A stretch of DNA of 64,000 nucleotides, taken from positions 1 through 64,000 of the forward strand of contig CALXHT010000008.1 of NCBI GenBank assembly GCA_944388215.1. The letters are read 5' to 3'. The DNA is from an uncultured Gemmiger sp. (GTDB lineage: Bacteria; Bacillota; Clostridia; Oscillospirales; Ruminococcaceae). This document shows, piece after piece, positions 60,680 through 64,000 of the stretch (within the stretch, counting starts at the first letter, position 1; each line of letters starts with the position of its first letter). The notes under the pieces are model-generated. The model made no database searches. It saw nothing but the letters and a program-made list of their open reading frames with translations, and was not told where the DNA came from. A program made the translations under genes and the position numbers.

Positions 60680-60931
60680 ATGCGTTTAGACAAATATCTG
60701 AAAGTCAGCCGCCTGATCAAGCGCCGCACGCTGGCCAACGAGGTGGCCGATGCAGGCCGGGTGCTGGTCAACGGCAAGCCGGCCAAGGCCAGCTACGCGG
60801 TGAAAACGGGGGATGTGATCGAGATCACCTTCGGCAACCGCCCGGTCAAGGTGCGCGTCCTCTCCACCGAGGAGCCCAAGGGCAAGGACGTGGCCCGGGA
60901 ATTGTTTGAAGTGATGGATCTGCAGTCATAA
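60680..60931 (+). CDS. rqcP: S4-domain RNA-binding protein RqcP
   Basis: 83 residues forming one S4 domain: MRLDKYLKVSRLIKRRTLANE with VLVNGKPAK. In Bacillus RqcP (YabO) helps RqcH add alanine tails on stalled 50S subunits. Hsp15 is the Gram-negative relative. ATG 5 bases after AGGAGG. Position between hup and yabP matches the Bacillus mazG-yabN-yabO-yabP order. Confidence 0.93.
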   Translation: MRLDKYLKVSRLIKRRTLANEVADAGRVLVNGKPAKASYAVKTGDVIEITFGNRPVKVRVLSTEEPKGKDVARELFEVMDLQS

Positions 60932-60993
60932 TTCCGGACCCCGCCGCATATCGTATGGATGTAGACCCAATTGCGGAGGAGGGGACAACCGCT

Positions 60994-61308
60994 ATGGCGG
61001 AACTCAGAAAGGAACCGGCGCAGACCCGGGCCGATGCGGTGGAGACACCGCCCCGCGGCCACAGTCTTGCGCTCAAGGACCGGCGGCATCTGGCGCTGAC
61101 CGGCGTCACGCGGATCATCAGCTGTGACGAGACAGCGGCCGTGCTGGAAACCCCGCTGGGCAACCTGACCATCGGCGGGCAGGAACTGCAGGTCAGTGAA
61201 CTGTCGGTGCACAGCGGGCAGGTGCAGCTCTCGGGCAAAATCGAGTACATGCAGTATGCCGAAAACCGTCAGTCGGGCGGCGGTCTGCTGGCCCGCCTGT
61301 TCCGCTGA
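60994..61308 (+). CDS. yabP: Sporulation protein YabP
   Basis: 104 residues. Beta-rich YabP/YqfC domain (about 20-95): LALKDRRHLALTGVTRIISCDE...ETPLGNLTIGGQELQVSELSVHSGQVQLSGKIEYMQY pattern of alternating strands. Required for spore cortex in Bacillus. The start is either the ATG at 60994, behind GGAGGAGGGG at about 12 bases, or an in-frame ATG at 60955 without a site; I prefer 60994. yabQ starts one base after the stop. Confidence 0.9.
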   Translation: MAELRKEPAQTRADAVETPPRGHSLALKDRRHLALTGVTRIISCDETAAVLETPLGNLTIGGQELQVSELSVHSGQVQLSGKIEYMQYAENRQSGGGLLARLFR

Positions 61309-61309
61309 G

Positions 61310-61789
61310 ATGGCGGCGGCACCCGCCGCAGCGGCGGTTCTGGGGGATCTTCTGTGGTGCCTGGGGCTGGGATGCCTGCTGGGAGCAGGCCGCCAGCTGC
61401 TGGGCCTGGTGCTGGGGGAAGGGCCGGTGCGCTGCTTTTGCTGGGATGTACTGGCTTTCGCGGCTGCGGCTTTCCTGGTATGCGGATTCTCGGCCGGTGT
61501 CAGTGCCAGCGGCCTGGCGCGCTGGTATATGGCCCTGGGCATACTGGCCGGGGCACTGGCGTGGAACGGCACCGCAGGTCCGGCCATCCGGCAGCTGCTT
61601 CATGCCCTGGGGTGGGGGCTGTTGTGGCCTTTCCGCACCCTGGAGCGCCGCTGCCTGGCGCCGATTCAACGGCGGCTGACCCGGGCCATACAGAGGCGCC
61701 GGGAAAAGCGCAAACAGAAAAAAGCGGAGAAAAAGCCAAAAAACGGAAAAAAGCAGTTGCAAAAGCCGTCGAAAATAGTATATAATTAA
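61310..61789 (+). CDS. yabQ: Spore cortex protein YabQ
   Basis: 159 residues with about four membrane helices in the first 100 and a very basic tail (RRREKRKQKKAEKK). Hydrophobic N-terminus, size and position after yabP fit the YabQ family; motif conservation is weak. No ribosome binding site of its own: its ATG is one base past the yabP stop, so translation is coupled. Confidence 0.8.
   Translation: MAAAPAAAAVLGDLLWCLGLGCLLGAGRQLLGLVLGEGPVRCFCWDVLAFAAAAFLVCGFSAGVSASGLARWYMALGILAGALAWNGTAGPAIRQLLHALGWGLLWPFRTLERRCLAPIQRRLTRAIQRRREKRKQKKAEKKPKNGKKQLQKPSKIVYN
61757..61786 (+). promoter_or_regulatory. Promoter for divIC inside the end of yabQ
   Basis: TTGCAA (61757-61762), 18 bases, TATAAT (61781-61786). 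It would let divIC and yabR be made in growing cells without the sporulation genes before them. Confidence 0.7.
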
Positions 61790-61859
61790 CCATACGTAGT
61801 GCTGTGCGCCGTATACGCACGAAACCGCGCAATTTGAATGGAAGGGGGGCATCCCGATT

Positions 61860-62144
61860 ATGCACAAGCGTCATGGGCTGCTCCCGCGGTGGCTGCTGGT
61901 GGCTGCTTTTCTGGCACTGTGCGGATACCTGTTCGTCAGCCTGATACACTATCAGGTCTCGATCGGATCCAAACAGCAGGAACTGCTCAGCGTCCAGAGC
62001 CAGCTCAGCAACCAGCTGACGGAAAACGCGGAACTTTCCAACACACTGGACCAGGGCGATGATGCCATCATCGAGCGGTATGCCCGCGAACAGGGGTATG
62101 CCAAACCCAACGAGCGTGTCTTTGTGGATATCAGCGGTAAATAA
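61860..62144 (+). CDS. divIC: Septum formation initiator, DivIC/FtsL family
   Basis: 94 residues: short basic N-terminus, one membrane helix (about 10-30), then an extracellular coiled coil (about 33-65) and the family's C-terminal ERYAREQGYAKPNERVF. Bitopic divisome protein working with FtsL and DivIB. ATG follows GGGGGG at about 10. Position after yabQ is as in Bacillus. Confidence 0.88.
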   Translation: MHKRHGLLPRWLLVAAFLALCGYLFVSLIHYQVSIGSKQQELLSVQSQLSNQLTENAELSNTLDQGDDAIIERYAREQGYAKPNERVFVDISGK

Positions 62145-62226
62145 GTGCGGAACTCAGGATTCAGCGGGGGCGCTTTGCGGCAACCCCTCTGCATAAATCA
62201 ATCAAAAGAAAAAGGGGTATTTTAGT

Positions 62227-62691
62227 TTGGCATTACAAGTTGGGGATATCGTCGAGGGCAAGGTAACCGGAATCAAGCCGTTTGGCGCGTTTGTCTCTCT
62301 GCCGGAGGGCAAGACCGGTCTTGTCCACATCTCCGAGGTTTCCTACGAGTTCGTGCAGGATCTCTCGGCAGTGCTCGAGGACGGGCAGACGGTCAAGGTG
62401 AAGGTGATTTCCATCGCACCGGACGGCAAGATCGCCCTGTCCATCAAGCGCACGCAGCCCGCGCCGGAACGCGGGGCCCGGTCCCAGCAGGGGGGCGGCG
62501 CCCGCCCGGCCCATCGCCCCAAGCGTGAGGAAAAACCGCGTGTCTGGCAGCCCAAACCGGCAGCACCCCAGGGCGAGATGAGCTTTGAGGATATGATGGC
62601 ACGCTACAAATCCCGCAGCGAAGAAAAAATTGCCGATCTGAAGCGTGTGACGGAAAACCATCGCGGTGGTTATTCCCGTCGCCGTGGCTGA
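62227..62691 (+). CDS. S1-domain RNA-binding protein, YabR-like
   Basis: 154 residues. S1 domain at about 3-75 (VGDIVEGKVTGIKPFGAFVSL...GLVHISEVS). A disordered basic linker and a short helix (SFEDMMARYKSRSEEKI) follow. Related to YabR/GSP13, which bind ribosomes. The start is TTG at 62227 behind AAAGGGG at about 10 bases; no ATG is available before the S1 fold. spoIIE, the usual next gene in Bacillus, is not here. Confidence 0.9.
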   Translation: MALQVGDIVEGKVTGIKPFGAFVSLPEGKTGLVHISEVSYEFVQDLSAVLEDGQTVKVKVISIAPDGKIALSIKRTQPAPERGARSQQGGGARPAHRPKREEKPRVWQPKPAAPQGEMSFEDMMARYKSRSEEKIADLKRVTENHRGGYSRRRG

Positions 62692-62720
62692 TTTTAGGCA
62701 CACTACATGGAACAACACAG

Positions 62721-62762
62721 CTCTACCCTGACGGTTCCCGCCGCCGGGGTTAGAGTTTTTTT
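62721..62762 (+). terminator. Terminator of the mazG-yabR cluster
   Basis: CTCTA-CCC pairing with GGG-T-TAGAG (one bulge), followed by seven Ts. Confidence 0.7.
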
Positions 62763-62789
62763 GTAAAAATGTAAAGGGAAAGGAACACT

Positions 62790-63920
62790 ATGCCCACACT
62801 GTATACCTTGGTTGCCCCTTGCTTTTTCGGCACCGAATCCACCCTGCATTTCGAGATCAAGCGTCTCGGGGCGCAGAACATTCAGGTCACCGACGGCCGC
62901 ATCGCCTTTCAGGGCGAGGCGGATCTGATTGCGGCAGCAAACCTGAACCTGCGCACAGCGGAGCGCGTGCTGGTGCAGCTGGCTTCCTACCGGGCCATGA
63001 CCTTCGATGAGCTTTTCGACGGCTGCTATCGTATTCCGTGGGAGGAACTGCTTCCCGCCGATGCGGCTTTCCCGGTCAAGGGTTCCAGCCTGTCCAGCCA
63101 GCTTTCCAGCGTGCCGGCCTGCCAGAGCATTGTCAAAAAGGCCATTGTGAAGCGGCTGATGGCCGGCCATAAGACGGGCAGCCTGCCCGAGACCGGCGAT
63201 GTGTACAAGGTCCGTTTTGCGCTGCGCAAGAATCAGGTGGAGATCTACCTGGATACCTCCGGCGACGGCCTGCACAAGCGCGGCTACCGCAGGAACGCAA
63301 CACTGGCCCCCATCAAGGAAACGCTGGCGGCTGCCATTGCCGACCTGGGGCGGGTGCGCCGGGACAGCCTGGTGCAGGATCCCTTCTGTGGCTCCGGCAC
63401 ACTGGTCATTGAGGCTGCCCAGAAAGCCCTCAATCTGGCACCCGGTCTGCGCCGCCGTTTTGCAGCGGAGCATTTTTCCTTTGTACCGGCCCAGGTCTGG
63501 AAGGAGCAGCGCCAGAAAGCGCTGGAGGAGGTGCGCCGGGACGCAGCCTTTGAAGGTGTCGGCTACGACATTGACCCGGCAGCCGTGGCACTGGCCAATG
63601 CCAATGCGAAGCTGGCCGGCGTGGGGGACCGCTGCCGTTTCGAGGTGGCGGACGTGAAGGATTTTACCCCTGCTTCCAACGCCACCGTGCTGACCAATCC
63701 GCCTTACGGGGAACGCCTGGGTGACAGCACCGAGGCGGCCTCCCTGGCCAGAACGCTGGGACAGGTGTGGCAACGCCATCCCGGGCAGGGGATGTATGCC
63801 ATCACGGCCGATGCGGAGTTTGAACAGCATTTCGGCAAGAAAGCGGCCCGCCGCCGCAAAATTTACAACGGCATGATCCCGTGCCAGTTGTATATGTACT
63901 TTGAACAGCCCAAGAGGTAA
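62790..63920 (+). CDS. THUMP-domain RNA methyltransferase, RlmL/YpsC type
   Basis: 376 residues. THUMP domain (about 40-160) for RNA binding, then a Rossmann methyltransferase with the SAM loop DPFCGSGTLVIEAA (near 198), GYDIDPAAV and the catalytic NPPYGER. This places it with the N2-methylguanosine enzymes of 23S rRNA (RlmL N-terminal half, YpsC). ATG after AAAGGGAAAGGA. Followed at seven bases by the NYN gene. Confidence 0.93.
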   Translation: MPTLYTLVAPCFFGTESTLHFEIKRLGAQNIQVTDGRIAFQGEADLIAAANLNLRTAERVLVQLASYRAMTFDELFDGCYRIPWEELLPADAAFPVKGSSLSSQLSSVPACQSIVKKAIVKRLMAGHKTGSLPETGDVYKVRFALRKNQVEIYLDTSGDGLHKRGYRRNATLAPIKETLAAAIADLGRVRRDSLVQDPFCGSGTLVIEAAQKALNLAPGLRRRFAAEHFSFVPAQVWKEQRQKALEEVRRDAAFEGVGYDIDPAAVALANANAKLAGVGDRCRFEVADVKDFTPASNATVLTNPPYGERLGDSTEAASLARTLGQVWQRHPGQGMYAITADAEFEQHFGKKAARRRKIYNGMIPCQLYMYFEQPKR

Positions 63921-63926
63921 ACGTGT

Positions 63927-64000
63927 ATGGAAGATCTGAAACTGGCGATTTTGATCGATGCCGACAATATCTCGCCCAAGTATGTCAAGGTGATCCTTGA
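63927..64000 (+). CDS. NYN/LabA-type PIN-domain protein, cut by the window end
   Basis: Only 24 residues are visible: MEDLKLAILIDADNISPKYV and on. The strand LAILIDADN, with acidic residues after hydrophobic ones, opens the NYN (PIN-like nuclease) fold; many such proteins later carry OST-HTH domains. ATG follows AAGAGG at about 10 bases. Confidence 0.7.
   Translation, partial: MEDLKLAILIDADNISPKYVKVIL

Overview
The window reads as chromosomal DNA from a GC-rich Clostridia-class Firmicute, most like the Faecalibacterium/Subdoligranulum/Gemmiger part of the Oscillospiraceae. This is my inference from gene content and style, not a database match. Signs are strong AGGAGG ribosome binding sites, a PolC-type replicase, the MEP isoprenoid pathway (dxr, ispG, fused ispDF), a spoIVB-spo0A pair, a mazG-hup-rqcP-yabP-yabQ-divIC-yabR cluster and cdaA-cdaR. 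Nearly all of the window is ordinary housekeeping. The first ~300 bases differ: they are AT-rich, full of terminators, and hold the first codons of a leftward gene that may belong to an integrated element.

Layout. 1-440: element-like edge and stacked terminators. 441-7958: Wzy-like membrane protein, guaB, trkA-trkH, polysaccharide deacetylase with an odd start, small membrane protein. 8005-15437: GH13 glycosidase, then gltD/gltB on the minus strand behind a leader with a terminator-like hairpin. 15654-21289: mscL, mrp, purine nucleoside phosphorylase, a SpoVB/MurJ-like flippase and an ABC exporter. The last two converge on a 172-base nested palindrome. 21382-25640: anchored SGNH protein with a Pro/Thr tail, tRNA-Ala, and an unrecognised three-gene signalling operon (small protein, divergent Spo0A-like regulator, HATPase protein). 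25792-36052: pyrH-frr-cdsA-dxr-rseP-ispG-small membrane protein-polC, lacking the usual uppS. 36152-41386: secG, rnr, tRNA-Ser, cation/proton antiporter, DUF975-like protein, tRNA-Leu. 41568-46059: Cys-rich membrane protein, spoIVB, spo0A, ispDF. 46117-53165: cdaA-cdaR, FAD oxidoreductase, XpaC-like protein, recJ. 53190-58878: relA/spoT, dtd, metallo-beta-lactamase-fold hydrolase, hemZ, uridine-kinase-like protein. 58993-64000: zinc-ribbon protein, the mazG-to-yabR cluster, a THUMP RNA methyltransferase and the start of a NYN-domain gene.

How it fits together. dxr, ispDF and ispG supply isoprenoid precursors, and cdsA supplies CDP-diacylglycerol. rseP, secG, divIC and the flippase serve the envelope. 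relA/spoT and cdaA make ppGpp and c-di-AMP; c-di-AMP commonly controls Trk/Ktr potassium uptake, and trkAH is in the same window. gltBD makes glutamate. spo0A, spoIVB, yabP and yabQ are sporulation genes, so the lineage keeps at least part of that programme. The least explained items are the second, degenerate Spo0A-like operon, the nested palindrome at 19338-19509, and leader hairpins upstream of gltB and spoIVB.
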